A stretch of DNA of 64,000 nucleotides, taken from NCBI RefSeq assembly GCF_003369915.1, contig NC_046674.1, forward strand, positions 29,143,657 through 29,207,656. The letters are read 5' to 3'. A model generated the notes under the pieces. It searched no databases and was not told where the DNA came from. It saw only the letters and a program-made list of their open reading frames with translations. Below are positions 39,101-53,525 of this stretch, piece by piece (within the stretch, counting starts at the first letter, position 1; every line of letters starts with the position of its first letter). The stretch comes from Drosophila miranda. Taxonomy: Eukaryota > Arthropoda > Insecta > Diptera > Drosophilidae. The translations under genes and the position numbers were made by a program.

Positions 39101-42100
39101 GGGCGACCAGCGGGGGGACTGCGATCAAAGGCGAGCGTGAAGAGATTTCGGCGCTCTGATGTTGGCCCACTTCCTTTCGGGTTATTCCATGGGCCATGGG
39201 CCATGTGAGGGCTGTCAGTTGGCTGGCTGGGTCCAGGTCAGCGGCCCAAAGCTGTTCCGACCACGTCCGTGTCGGGGGGCTAAGGCTGGGAAAGTTTGCC
39301 GGCAGCCGGCCAATGCACACAGCGATACCAAATCGAAGAGCGAGCCGGGGTCCGACCCAAATGGCACGCGTCGTCGCACTACGTGAGAAATTCAAGGCTC
39401 AAGGAAATGAGTTGTCAAGCAGAAGTCCAGGTCCAGGTCCAAGTCTGAGTCTGAGTCCTAGTCCGAGTCCGGCAGAGAGTTGCGGAAGCGAAGGCGAAGC
39501 CGGAAAAGCCAATTAATTTGACAGCAGGCCATAAACAGGCGGCGACACTGCAACCTAGGGAAAAGCGCACTCAAGTGGAACAGCGAGGACTCCAAGCTCC
39601 CAGCACCCGAACGCCCGCTCCAGGTGGAGGCCAGGCCGAGCCTGTCACGTATCCGTACGTAGTGGTAGGTGGGAGTACGTTGAACTCCAGCAGAAAGACC
39701 CGCTCTCCCATCATATGCTGCGGGGCTGCCCGGTACACAAAAAGTGCCCGCGGGACTAGAACACGGGTATGTCGAAGCAGAAAGGGTCCCCGAGGCTGTC
39801 GAAGGAGGCTGACGTCTATGGGCACCGCAGGAACCTGAACTTTTTGCCGTGCCGCCTCATTTGCACTATAAAAGCGGGGCAAGATGACTAAATTAATGAG
39901 ATTTCCCAGTTAGCAAAGTTGCCCAGGCAAATAGCGACCAAATAGCGAGTATGCTCGGGTTCACCGATTCTTGTGGAGGTCAGCTTTCTGACAAGATGGG
40001 ATCGACCCTGGGCCCACACATAGCTGCGATCTTTCTGAGTAGATGGAGATCATGTTGAGGGTGTAATTTTGAGGGATGTATTGTGAGAGATGGGCACTCT
40101 TTCGAAAGGATTCCTGAGATCCCTCATGGGATTTCGAAGACACACAATCTGAACGTTATTCGTTTTTAATCATCAATTAATATACATTTTCTGCCCAGAG
40201 AGTGAGTCTGTATTCTCAGCCTTAATTATCCAGAACATCTGCAATCTTTCCCAACTACTTTTCCCAAATCACCTTTCCACGAATGTCCTTCCCAGTATCC
40301 TTTTCCGGCCACCCGTTGCGAGGTGGTTGGAGGGTCTTGGGTCTTGGGTGTTGGTTTGTTGGGGAGACCATCAAATACAATCTAATAAGCGGAACGCAGC
40401 TACGCTCGAGGCGCCACAACTTTCGAGTCCTTGCAGTTTATCACTTGCCAGGCGCTAAACTGCAAGACTTTGGGGCAAAACTTTGGCCGGGCCATCATAA
40501 ATCAGCGCGTTGGCTTTCCTGTTACCCAGTCCCCCACCACTACCACTGCTTCCAACTGTCCCCACTGCCCCCACCGTCCCCTCTATTCTTACTGTATCCG
40601 TTTCCTAACCCTGTTTCCCAGCGCCTTTTGCAAGATTCCTCCATTCAGCTTCATTTTTCGAGTTATCATTGAAGGAACTTATGCACTAAAAACGCACTCT
40701 TCGAAGGGGGTCGAGGGGCTAAGAGAGAAGTTGTCTGAAACGAGGGTGGCGTTCGCCCCATTTTATGATTCTTCATTTTTGAATTGCTGTAGCAACATTT
40801 TTGGGGTCATGACTATCCAAAATATTGTCGTTCCAGACTCTATAGACTCTCCTTACCATCCCCCTTTCGACAAACGCCGGACAAATCATGAAGCCGCGCA
40901 CCAGTATCCTCCCCTGTTGGAGTCGCAGATGGGATTCGGACTCGGATTCGGATTCCAATGAAGAGTCAGGTGCGGCGCAAAAAAGTAGGCAACCAAAATA
41001 TGCCGCAACAAAACTGTGGCGGAAAAAGGTGGGGGTGTTGGAATGGCAGAAGGGGGTGTTCGGCGGTGCCACACAATTTTTGTGGTCATGCCAAGGCTTG
41101 ATATAGGGCGGAACGGTCAGTGGGTCAGAGCGTCAGAGGCTCAATAAAAATTTAACAATTTATTAATAAAGCAACAAAATTGTAATATCTGAATACATTT
41201 TTGTTTCAAGTTTTTGCATGCGGGATGGAGCGTGTGTGTGTGTGTTTACGTGTGTGCAACTGTAATAAAAATGCCGAGCGCGTATGCCATGTCCAACTTT
41301 CTCTCTCTCTCTCTTACTGCCTCCTCTCCCTCTCTGCCATTTCGAGATGCGTCACAAAAGATATAAAAACATCAAGCCAAACAAAAGGCGAATGAACAGT
41401 AGCAGCAGCCGAGGCATGCATCACAGATAGAGTGAGAGCGAATGAGTGAGTGAGAGAGGGAAAAAGAGAAAGGCAGAGGGTGTAGCAAACAGCCATTTCA
41501 ATTATTTATTGGAATTTTTACCTACTGACAGAAAACAGAGAAAACAGAGCATCCAGAAGCAAAAGGCAGTGCGGCCAAGCGCCCAAAAAAGCATTGAAAA
41601 AGACACAAAAAAGAAACTTTATATTCCTGAACCGAAGCATTAGGTACTCTTGCTGGACGGGGCCGGTACCCATTGTTCCCAAAGGAAAATAAAACATATA
41701 GTCAACCTGATTGAAATCAAATGAATCGATAGTTCTTATGTTGTTATGATTCCGACTATGATTCCGCCTAATATGAAAATATATACATAGATATGCATGT
41801 TATGCTTCCTCCATTGCATTGCAAACATCGGTTTCCGATTTGTAATACCCTCTTTGAAGGCATCCCAAAGTGAGGTGAGCAAGCTTCATGTGGATGAGAG
41901 AGAGAGGGAGAGCCCTGGTGGCAGAGGAAGTACAAACAACGCACTGACAGGCGCATACAAAATTGTTAAATATATGTAAGCAGCAATAAAGAGCAATAGT
42001 GAGGCAGCAGGGGCAGCCAACAGCAGGGGAGAGGAAGAGGGCAGTAGGGGCACTAAAGCCAATCCACAAAATATGTATCCGAAGGTAAAACTGCAATCGT

Positions 42101-43250
42101 ACAATATTTTACTCCCAAATAATCCCCCTCTCACTCTGTAGCATAAGAGTCGACCACTGTGGGTACAATCGTCATGGCAGGGCAGTAAAAAGATCAGATC
42201 AGATAACAGAAGGCTAATAGGAACAGCAGACACTCGTGAATGTGCTACGAAATGAAGAAAGCAGTCGATACTAGTGGGGAGAGTGGTGCTTCCTCGGACC
42301 AGTGATTATTTATCGGGAAGATGCTCGTCTTCGAAAATAGTTTATGAAAACCACTAGATAATGTATCTAAAGATGGGGAAAAAACACAATGCTTCAATTT
42401 GTGGCTGATTAATTGGGGCTCCTTCTAGTAGTTGCATCATAAATGTCCCATAAACACTCTCTGCACTCGACCCGGTCCTTTTCGGCCCAACATTTGACCT
42501 TCTCCAAGCCAACTAAATTTACCGATAATGCTCGGTGAAAGCTGGCACAAAAACAGCACCGAAAAAAGGAACCCGAGGATTGTCCGTGCTCCAACTGGAA
42601 TCCCGGATCCCGTAGAGCCCCTCCGGCGAGGCGTGTCCTGCATTCGAATGTTCCGCTTGGTCCTTTTTTCTTGGCGCCGTTGTTCATCCATTCGCCGTTT
42701 GGCATTTCATTTTGCAGTTTATCTCGCTGCCATTTCGGTGTCACAAATCTCACATAATATCCAATTGCTATTTAAGGAGATTCCTCCAGTGTCCCCGAAC
42801 GAGGGCTCCGCTAAGATTACCAGCCACACGTTGGTGTTCCGCTCCGTTCCGCTTTTCCAGGGAAAAGCTATGCCCCAGCCCCCCATGCTCATGTAAAATT
42901 TATCACTATTATGCAAAATTGCCAATTTCTGTGCACTGTGGAGTGTGGAGTGTGGAATGTGGAGTGTGTAGTGTGTGTGGGAGTCTGTGTGTGGTGTGTA
43001 GCTGTATCTCTCAATGATCCCCTGACCACCAATCTGCTGTCAGAACGCACCCTCTACCCCTTCCACTCCACTCACCATTTCGTAGACTCCAAAGCACCCG
43101 CCCACTGGCCACAAAATTGGGTTCTCTGGTTACGTGTTTGTGTACGGAAAGTTCTTGTTTTGTTCGCCTGTCTCCTGTTTTTGCTCTTGTTACGGGTTTT
43201 ATATTTTTCGACATATTTTTAAATGAACAAACAAACAGACCTAGAGGGAG
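36144..43250. other. non-coding DNA, probably intronic or intergenic
   Basis: No supported exon. Features: a diverged repeat pair with TTACGATA and TTTATGG motifs (37845-37965 and 38170-38320), AGTCCGAGTC repeats (39425-39475), a GT tract (41232-41250), CT tract (41300-41335), and GTGTGGAGTGTGGA repeats (42940-42990). Confidence 0.45.
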
Positions 43251-46200
43251 AGAGAGAGAGAGAAAGGAAAGGAAAGGAAAGGAAAGGAAAAAATGGGCTG
43301 CCCCGAGAGGTGGGTGTTTGGGCAAACGTCTGCTTAAAACGAAAAGCGGCCAATTTAATTGTCTCCCAATGAACGAACTGTAATAAATCACAAGAATGCA
43401 CCCACCAAAAACAGAGCACCGAGCACCGGTCACGGGGAACTGGGAACAGAGCACCGAGCAGAAAGAAAAATTCGGTGCAAATATTGGTTACACCATCTTT
43501 CATCATACCATCTTTGATTGCATCGCACTTGTGTAACCGACTGAGGAATCCCCTTTTGCTGGATTAACTTACTGAAAACACTATCTTATTACACTCTCTT
43601 CATATTATGTGAAGATATCCTATCTTGCCTTCATCAACTTTGAGTTATATATTCTGGCCAATCATACCTCAAGTTCTCAGACTCCAAAGTTGTTCAAACG
43701 GATGGACGGATGGACAGACAGAGAAGAACCTACTGTCAGTATTCGAAGAGAATCCATACAGTTCTTGGGGCACTCGTAAATATGCAAATTTTCTTCTCCT
43801 TTTTCCTTCTGCTTGATTATGGCAAAGGCAAGGAAATTTGTTTGTTCCGATTCCTGGTCAAATACGAGAAGCAGGGAAGCGGAGATCTTTAAGTCAGTTT
43901 CAAGTTGCCCTTCCAGCTGCTCTTCACCAGCTTTTCCCCCCTGAACCCACGCACATAATCAAAATTTATTGTGGAAATTAGTCGAAATATTTCATTGCTG
44001 CTGCTTTTGGCATCGCTTATGCTGGGTTTGGGTCTGGGTCTGGGTCTGGGTCTGGGTTCGTTTTGTGTGTTGTGCGCGTAGCCCTGTGTGGCGGGCGGGC
44101 TGGAGTTAGTTTGAGCAATTTGTATGCAGAAATTGCAATTAGAAATTTCTGACATTAATAAGCAGCAATTTGTGCACATGACACGACTCAGAGCCAGAGA
44201 GCCAGTCCCATTCCCAGTGCCAGTGCCAGTGCCAGCGCCAGAGTCGAAGCCAGGAACTGGGTCCGTGGATGAGAAACCAGCGAAGCAGAATGCAATAATT
44301 TTTGGGCAAAAACTGTTGCAATTAGTATGACAAAACTAGGAACTTTTTGAAGCCAAACTGAATCCTAACCAAAACTGAACAGAAATGAGCCCAGCTTTGT
44401 CCAAAACTGAGCAGAATCGAACCAAATCCGAAATGTAAGAAAGTAAGAAAGAAGGAAAAAGGAGACAGTGCCTTAAATTCAATTTGCCATCTCCTGATGG
44501 GCCCGATGGCCATATGAGCGATGAATGCTCTGGGAATGCCACTTGCTACTTCACAGAGGGGGAGGAGACACTGGAATGAGGACAGGGAGGAGTAGGGCCA
44601 TATAAAGAGAAAAGTTACCATGACAGCAGAATCATAAATGCTATTGATAATGAGCCTCAGTCCAGGGTCTGGAGACCAAGAGGACCCGTCGAGAAGCCCC
44701 GCTCCCTCCCTGCGCCACATGGCTAACGCTCGTTGCCTCAAATTGTAAACTGAGACCTGAAACTTTTCATTAACACATGCCCGGAGTGGGTGTCCTGGTG
44801 CTGGTGCTGCTGCTGCCGCTGCCGCTGCTGTTGGCTTGTTGGCTTTGTTGCTGCCTGCCCCAAAACGGGGCCTTTACTTAGCTTAAGCTGTTTTCTCCTG
44901 CCCCTGGAGCAAAGTTTTGCTTGCAGCACTTAAATATTTATAAACGAAGCTCGGTCATGGCAAGGAAGGAAACCTGGAATGTGGATAGGGAAGCGGATGG
45001 CGATGGCGATGGCGATGGCGATGCCGATGCCGATGGGGACGGGGCATGCCTCCGATGAGGTGGTGATGAGCAGGAGCAGGTGATGTCCCAGAGTCCCCCC
45101 CACACTTTTTCGTGGCCGAGTTCAAATGATTTTCCATGTCTTTTTCCATTTTCCTTTTGCCAACAGAGAATGTAAACAAATTCACACAAATGTTTTGATC
45201 TGTGCGTGTGTGTGTATGTGTCTTTGTGTGTGTGTGTGAAAAATAATAAACTTTAATATAAAATAGATTATTGATGTTTGCTCTTCGCTGTTTGTTTGTT
45301 TTTTCCATCGTTGTTCTTGGTGCTATCGATGTCCGTGCCCCTGTCCTTATTGACTATGGCTTTCCCTTAAATCGCGGCACAGTGGGACACGCAGAGGCAT
45401 TGTGACACAGCCAGTCGAAAAGTTTTGGGCCGAAGTCTACGTGCCGTGACAGTCAGTTTCTTATTATTCCCTCCTATAAATATAGTATATTCCTTTATAT
45501 TCCTGCACTCCGTCTATCCTCTGTCTAGCTAATGACCAAAAATATACATAGATTGTTTCTGGCCGCACATCAAGAGCTGCTTAATTTTTATTCAAAATAC
45601 TATGAAAACAACGAAATCTTATTACATTTTTTTACAAACTGTATTTAAAACAGAGAGAGAAATGGATATGTCCATCACGCAATTGTTGTATGAGCGTGCC
45701 TGCAAAATTTTAGCCTTAATTTATTTAAGCTATTGTTTCGTAGGAACTTCTTTGAAAACATGGATTCAGAAAAGTGTCATCCAAAATGAAGAGCAAGGAC
45801 TCTTTGAAAGTTGAAAAAACAGTTGAATACATAATACATATTACTAGCAAGAAGATCCTCTATTGGATATATATATATATATACATATATCATACATATA
45901 TGTATATGTATGTGTATATTTAATACGATACCTGTATAACTAAGTTTTAGATTTGCATGGAAACAGCCGAAAGAAAAAGCTACAGCTAGCCTGCGGATGT
46001 TGCATATCAAGTATATACTTGCTACACGGGATCGAAAGGTTTTTTTTTCTTGCCACAAAAAAAAGTTTCAAAAGTTTTAGGCCCACTGTGCGCCCCAAAG
46101 ATAATATTTCCCATCGAACAGGCACACACACCGCTGCGCTTGTCTATGTGCTGGTATTAAATGCATTAAATTCAATTCAATTGAAAGTAGAGCCGAAGAG

Positions 46201-48583
46201 CGGAGCATGGGCCAGGTCAGAGGCAGGGGTAGATCCCGGCTCTAATCACCGCCATTTTGCTCTTTTTCCGCCTAGCATGGCAGGGACCTTTTTTCAGTGG
46301 CAGGCAAATGGCGTCGCTGTGGCTGGGGCCATAAATAAGGGAAATGCGGGAACCAACAGCAGGACTCCCGCCTCCCACCAAGCGAAAGAAATAGGCGGGG
46401 AAGGGAACAGCTGCTTACCAAAATCATATATTGAAGGGGATGACAAGGGGCAGGGTAAAGAGAGCTAGTGAGAGGGAGAGTTGTCCAAATAAAAAGCAAA
46501 GTTAACAAGTTGTTGGCTTTGGAGCCTCTCAAGGTACCCCTCTCCCACTCTCGCTGTGTGTATGTACATATGTATGATATACGTATATACAGTGAAAGTC
46601 CGATAGAGTGGACAATGAGGAGGAGACTACTGCCAAGAAATAAGGTTGGAAAACGTGTAGAATCGTGTGCTGCTGCTTGGTCTCGCATTAGTGAATTGAT
46701 GGTGCAGCCATTGCTGCTGCATCTCAACGTCCCAATAAAAAATACTGTTTCTTTTAGTGTATTTTCTGGCATTATTCCTCTTCATTATGCGCTTAAAGTT
46801 TTATGACCTTAAAAAATAGTATATCTCATAATGACCACCGATGCTGTAAAACTTTAACATAGCTTCTATGAAACTTTTAATGATATCTAACGGAATGAGG
46901 AAACTAACTATATGCGATTAAGAATATAGGAGGCATAGCATTTATCTATTGCACTTTCAGATATCTAGCAAGGCCACTAGGCTCCAGTGAAATATCACTC
47001 CACCATGTTCTCAAGAAACTGATAACGTATTGGTATCATTAATGAAGAGGTGGAGTTTCATACCAAATCGATGTCAAATCGGTTGCTGTCCGTCTTAGAG
47101 AGCTTTCACTGTTTTTCGAGATGTACTTGAATGCTGTTAAAGCGGTGCCCAGCGGTGGCTCCACTTGCCCCATCCCCGCACCACTTTTACGCTCAATGAA
47201 AAAGGGAAATTGAGAACAAACCCCAAGCAGCAAGCAAACCCCGAGATCCTGGCCTCGTGTCCCCTCTCTGGTAACTCTCCTGTCACCCTCCTCCCCTTCT
47301 CTTTTTTTGAAGAGGCAAATTTTCAGCTGCTCATCTTTTTCTGATTTTCTTTATGCTCTTCCGACCCCAGGCACCGGCTACCCCCCTATCCATTTTTGTT
47401 AACCTTTTACCGTTCACTTGCGTTATCCTAAATCAACAACAATGACTGGACTCACTCCCACTACTCCCACTAGCCCTTCTGTACGCCCTCCCCTCCCCCA
47501 AAGCCCCAATTGTGCCAATTGCCTGCCGCTCGTCAGTTAATCAAAGTAAAAGCTGCGCTTCCCACAGCTTGTTCTCTCTTCTCTGCTCTCCTGTCTCTCC
47601 TCTCCTCACCGCTTCCAGTCGCGCAGTCTCTCCCTTTTCTTCCCCTGTAACAATAACAAAGGCTCTGAGAAGAGTAAACGCCGCAAGAAGACATAAACAG
47701 GAAGTGGAGCAGGGGGAGGGAAGCAGGGGGACAGAGTACAGGAGCCAGGACCATGATAGATCGAATAGTAGGAAATGCTACGCAGTCATCAAGCAGGCAC
47801 TCCTCTGACTGCCTTACCTTCTACATAATATACCTTGAGCAGGACATGCTGCCCATTTCCTCGTGACTTCGGAATGGTCCCTGCTCTTGGTCTTGCTCCG
47901 ACTCGCCCCCCCCCCCCCCCCCCCCCCTGCTCCTGGCATCGTGCCAAAAACTTTTCGGCATAGAAAACGGTTTTTCTTGGCTTCCCTGGCTTCTCTCCTC
48001 TACCAATCCCTTTTGCATTTTGCCAACGATTTGCTTTTGGGGCGCATGGCGGGAGGGGGAGAGCCCTGTGCAGGAGGGCAAGGTGAGGGGAACCATATTT
48101 TAGCGCATCGATGGCGAAATATTTTTCAATTTTTCAACACATTTGGCGCTGGGTGGCAGGCAGCAAAATGCTGCTCATATTTTCACAACCTGTCAACATA
48201 TATCTTGCCCGTGGGGTGCCTGGAAGGTGGGAGGGTCGTACACAGACAGAGAAAGAGAGAGAGAGCGAGTGGGTGGTAGAGAGGGAAGAGTGCTGCGTGT
48301 GCATTTCTGGCAACGTTGCAACGGCAGCAAAGGCAGCAGCAAGAGGAGTGGCGGCAGCAACAGTAACAACTACACAAACAGAAACAACAGCAAACAACAC
48401 TTGTAAAAGTGACGCCGATCCGCCCCCTCTTGCGACGCCCATTTGCCAAATGTTGATTGACAAAGCAGTGAGACTCTCAGAAAGAGTGAAAGGGAGAGTC
48501 GAGAGGAGAGGAGAGGAGAGGAGTGAAGAGAATTTGGTGGGGAGAGGCGAATAGCAGCAGCATAGCAGCAGAGGACCGGTGCA
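43251..48583. other. non-coding DNA with simple repeats
   Basis: No supported exon. It holds (AGGAA)n at 43264-43290, GGGTCT repeats at 44030-44057, CCAGTG repeats at 44200-44235, GCTGCCGCTG runs at 44800-44835, GATGGC repeats at 44996-45040, a 22-base poly(C) at 47906-47927 and a GAGGAGA tract near 48500. Confidence 0.45.
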
Positions 48584-48761
48584 TAAGGTGCGTATCAAAA
48601 CTTTCCATGTAGAATGTTCCCATGGTCAGTGACACCTGTAGTAATATTATATTTCCTGTTTATGCTAAGGAACTGTTGGCACTAAGCCAATAACTAGCGT
48701 ATTTAAATACTTACTGACGAAATTCATTCTTTTAGTCGCATGATTTTGATACGCACCTTAG
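48584..48761. mobile_element. 174-bp MITE with TA target duplication (Tc1/mariner-like)
   Basis: AGGTGCGTATCAAAA at 48586-48600 is matched by its exact reverse complement at 48745-48759. Both ends are flanked by TA (48584-48585 and 48760-48761). Perfect 15-bp terminal inverted repeats, a TA duplication and an AT-rich core with no ORF fit a non-autonomous Tc1/mariner-type element. The family is not recognised. Confidence 0.75.
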
Positions 48762-49807
48762 CACGAAGGCGCGCCCGTTGGCTCGTAAATGGGCAAAACA
48801 CTTTTACAAAGTGCAGCTTACACACTCTCTCCCCCTCTCTTTTGAGCGCATACGCAGCTGGTGGAATGGGGGGGAGGAAGAAGGCCGGCGACAGATTAAT
48901 GCGTTTATGCCTTGTTTTCGTCTCCTTCGTCTGAGCTCATTGACGGCTGTGGGGGCAGGGAATCACTAAGCTTGTTTTGCTCGCCGAGGAAGGTCAGAAA
49001 AGCTAAGCGGCAGAGAACCTAAACAAAAGCACAGAAAGCAGTACAGTAAAGTACATTTGACTGTATGCAAAAGCAGTATGCAGTAAAAGAAGGGCATTTT
49101 GCTTTCGCACACAAAGCAGTAGAAAGCAGTACTGCTTTAACAATCATCTATTACCATTCTAAAGAAGTCCCTATGCATGGAATCGATAGTCAACAAGGCA
49201 GTGCACTGCCTAAGATCCCGCAGTTCCAATGTCAATTAAAAGTTCACCAAAAATAGTTTTTGTCTACAAAAAAAACGACCACTAAAGATGATTCGACTAT
49301 GTAAATACCATTTAAATAGTACACCAGTGTCACAGCGAGTGACTGCTATCCTATCCTATACCCAATCCAACGTACTTATCACGTCTCAGACAACAAATCG
49401 AAGGCACTTAATCCACGATATGGATCTGGGCATAAACTGAACCTCAGACGAATGTACACTTGCTAACGCATTTAACACTCAGCCTCATCCTCAGCTCCAA
49501 CGTCCACCCCTGCCAGACTTCCCTCTAACCTGTCTCTGTCCCCGCAGCAACACTCAATTTTTGGCAATCGACGATTAAGGTGATTTTAAGCGCGCGCGCT
49601 TTTTCCGCGCGATTTGATAGCGCTTTTGGTCGCGTCTGATTGCTCGGCCAAAGCAATTAAAGTCGCCTCGTAAAGACAGGAATCAAATCGTGACACGCAC
49701 CCAATACAAACAAGAGGGGGTATATTTTACTATATATGTACATATCTATATCCTCTATATATACATATACATCAATATATATGCATGTGTTTGTTTGCCT
49801 TGTATTG

Positions 49808-49856
<49 letters not shown>

Positions 49857-51589
49857 CTGATGATGATGATTTCTGATGTGCGTGCCTGTGTTTGATTTCA
49901 ATTTGGTTCGGTTATTGCCTTGGCCGGCGTTGGCCACAAAAAATAATAAGCCAAGCCAAGTCAGATGGATGGATGGTGAATGGTGGGAAGGTGGAAGCTG
50001 GGGATGGGCATAAAATGGGGCTTTTCCGGGGTCCGGACACCCCTCAGCACTCTGGTCACATGCATGTTAAATGCCGCATCCGAAGTAGGAGGATGAGGAG
50101 GAGAAAGTGGTTGGAACACCACTCCGTGCAATGGCATGTGAAAATGCGTTCAATTGAAACTGGGTTACGGCTTACGGACTAAAGGACTACGGGGCTGGGA
50201 CTGGGACTGGGGCTTGGGCTGGGGCTACGGGTTACGGTCTACGGGTTACGGCTTGCTGGTTATGGCTTATGGGTTATATGGCTAATGGTGCAGATTGGGT
50301 TTTTCGGGATTGGTATTGGGTTTGGCATTGAGGAGGACGTGGACGATAACAAGAACGACATCGACGATGGCCAACAATTGGGAGAGGCTAAAGGCAGGGG
50401 CAGGGGCAGGGGCAGGGTCCAAGCAAGTGGCTTAGGCGGCGGTCAAAGGTCAGGCGGATTGAAATAGATGACGCTGTTTGCTGGTGCTGCTCCTGGTGCT
50501 GGTGCTCGTGCTGCTGCTGGTGAGGCTATTCCAGCAGATGATGAGGGGGAATTGACTAATTGATGTCCTGACAAGGATGGCGGTGAGCGAAACCACTGCG
50601 ACTGGGATTGGTGACATTTTGATTGATGTTTGAATAATTTTAATTGGCTTTCGGTTTTTATTTTCTGGTTTAGGTCTGTGGCCTTGCCAAGCAATTGATT
50701 GGCTGACTGATGGATTGATTGATTTGGCGGATATTTGGCTTGGCAATTGAATTGTTAATTGATTTCAATAATAATTGAGCACCCCGGTGACTGAACCCAA
50801 AAAATAGCTCAGATTGGTTCACTAACGAGTGCATACATATGTATTTATGTGCATGGATTGACAGAATTATATGTATATGATTGATTGATATAAACAGTAC
50901 GTTAAAGACAAGATCTTAAATAACATTGGTTTTATGATCAATTTTGATTGTTTTCGACATCGATTGAACCAATGGGGACTGAGAATAGCTTCTGCTGTGA
51001 TTTATGGGTCGTTTGTTGTCCCACTTAGTCTAGTTTCATTGACATTTTATAAGGCGAAAACCACATTCTAGCGAACCATGGATGTCGACATGAATACTGT
51101 TACAAGAATGTCAAAATTTATGAAATATTCTGTGAGGTATTAGAGGAGTCAAGACCCACAAAAGAATTTCGATCGCAATTTGGTCAACAATAAGGATGCA
51201 TTTTGGTTGTATAATAAATCATTTTGAGTAACTCATTGGAACCACTACACCGAGAGAAATAGCCCTAAAATTGTAATATTTATATTTAGATTTGAATACT
51301 TATGCCATTACATCTTCACCGGAGTGGAAATACATTTATTTACATTTTGACATTAATATGAACATATTTTACTTAATTTTATTTCATATATAAAATAGTT
51401 ACATTACATAATTATATTTCCTAAAAATTAAATACATCAAATTAATTTAAAGTGTTTTATATTTATATATATTATATATTTCCAATACTCCATTTCCGAA
51501 GGATATGCAAGAAAACCCCTGTGGAAAACACATCGCTGATGGCAGAACAGTTCCACTCAGAAACATAAGTACATGTTGTAATACCACAC
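48762..51589. other. non-coding DNA with tandem repeats
   Basis: AGCAGTA repeats (49034-49135), a (GT)20 tract (49815-49854), and a CTACGGGTTACGG/GGGACTGG minisatellite (50180-50280) occur here, then AT-rich DNA. No exon recognised. Confidence 0.45.
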
Positions 51590-52025
51590 TATTCATATAT
51601 ATATATATCTATATATTCTTGATCAGCGTGCCGGTCTGTCCGTCTGTCCGCCATGATGAGCGGCTAGATCTCAGAGACTAGAAGAGATAGAGCAAACAAA
51701 TTTTGTATCGAGACTGATGTGATTTCTGAATCATGTTTTTTTCAAGATTTTGCCACATCCTCTTCCACAGCCACACAGAAACAAAAATCTGTAGCATCCA
51801 CCATTTCGAAGATACAAGAAAACGGAAAATAGAGAATTATAGAAAATGACACTATCAACCAGATTACCAGCTCTGATCATTATTGTAAGCAGAAGGAAGA
51901 ATGCAATTGCAGTGGCTCTACGCCTTCTACGCGCTTACTCATTCTCTCTTTCTTTTTCTTTCACACCGACTTTGTCGTGCAGTGTGTGCCAGCTGGCGAC
52001 GTAAAACGGCTGATGTTGGTGTGAG
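51590..52025. mobile_element. DINE-1/SGM-like repeat, degenerate
   Basis: Carries the family signatures ATATATTCTTGATCAGCGT, GTCCGTCTGTCCG, then CTCAGAGACTAGAAGAGATAG and an AAAATCTGTAGCATCCACC block. DINE-1 elements are short non-autonomous Helitron derivatives abundant in Drosophila. Ends are approximate. Confidence 0.75.
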
Positions 52026-53360
52026 AATAAAAAAAAGAGACAGATGTAAATAGAAAATGTAAAGAGAAATGGAAACAGATAAAATCGAATATTTTAAAAT
52101 ATCCAAAACGGTTCGACCGCTCGCTATACCAAACGACATATAAAATATTATATATATTACATAAATAAGCTCACATATGTTACCTACTGACTGAGTAAAA
52201 AAGTAAAGCTCATAAGGTTCCCCTCGTTTTTACATAGGATAAGCATAAGGGCCTAGTGGTGGCAAAAAGTAGAGCCCGTTTCGAACGCAGGTCCGTATAT
52301 ACGAAATATTTCTATTCGCTTGCACTTTTTCGCCTATCAGAGTAACTAGCGAACTTCATAAGGAAATATCTGAAAATAGTAAAAAAAAGAAATAAATATG
52401 CGCATAGCATGTCGTATTTAATAATTTGGTTACTCTCCTCGTCATCAAACACTCAAACAGATTTTCTCTAAACGCAACAACCGGTGCCTGCCAATGTAAA
52501 CGCCTATTCTGCATCATGGCGTCTATTCCGATATCGATAGAAACCGCGCGGCAGTGTAAAAGGCTATAAAGTTAAATTAAATTGCATCTTAAATTCTTCT
52601 TACGAGGTCTGCTAGTTACATTTCTGGCCTAGGTCACTTTTAGCCTCATTGGGACGTTTGCATTAGAAAGTTTGGTATTTTTTGGGAAAACCTTCAACTG
52701 CCGCCTGCTGTTCTCTTATTTACTGCATTGTTTATTCTGTATTAATATTAATATCAAATTACTAAAAAACAAATATATCTATTCAACATACCGCTGGAAC
52801 TTGTTACTCCTTTCATTTTTATAAATATATTTACTATCACTGCGTTGTGGTTTTTTTTTGTTATTCTTGTTAGTCAGTTTTTACATATTCGCAGTGAATT
52901 TAACTTTTATCGTTGTAAATGTCAATTATTTAGTGTTGTATTTGAACCATATTGACTAAATATCTCATAGAAACTTTCGGATTAGGAACATCCCACATGG
53001 ATGGTAAACCCTCTGAGAAACTTTCGGAACAGCAAAACCTTACGGGAATAGGCTATTACGGAACATCCCAGAAATGGACTTTGAATGGTCGCCTGTAGAA
53101 ATAGGCCATTTCTTTGCTGGTCAAACGCAAATTTCCGACTTTTCCTAAGTTTTTAAAATAATTTTCATTTGAAAGCATAATATTTCCGAGACGGTTAACT
53201 AAAGCTACAAAGTGTTCAGGTTAAATCTATAGCAGCAGAGCGCCGTCTGAATAATATTTATTATGTTAGCTTACAAAATCACGACATTGAAGTCACACAG
53301 AACTATTTTTAAGTAACACTAATGACCACCACTAGCTGTCGATACATTCTACATATATCA
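52026..53360. other. AT-rich non-coding DNA
   Basis: No coding signal. GAAACTTTCGGA occurs twice (about 52971 and 53018) and a TATCGATA occurs near 52532. Confidence 0.4.
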
Positions 53361-53525
53361 GATTTGTGGGGAAAGTGGATGTGTGTAACGCCCAGAAGGT
53401 AGAGTTTCCGACCCCATAAAGTATATATATTCTTGATCAGAATCAATAGCCGACTCGATAGAGCCATATGTGTCCGTCTGTCGCGTGTTTTTTGACGCCT
53501 AGTTCTCAGAGTATCGGATATACAT
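53361..53525. mobile_element. DINE-1/SGM-like repeat fragment
   Basis: About 160 bp with AAAGTGGATGTGTGTAACG, CCGACCCCATAAAGTATA and TTCTTGATCAGAATCAATAG, matching the left end of the element at 54.6 kb. Confidence 0.8.
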
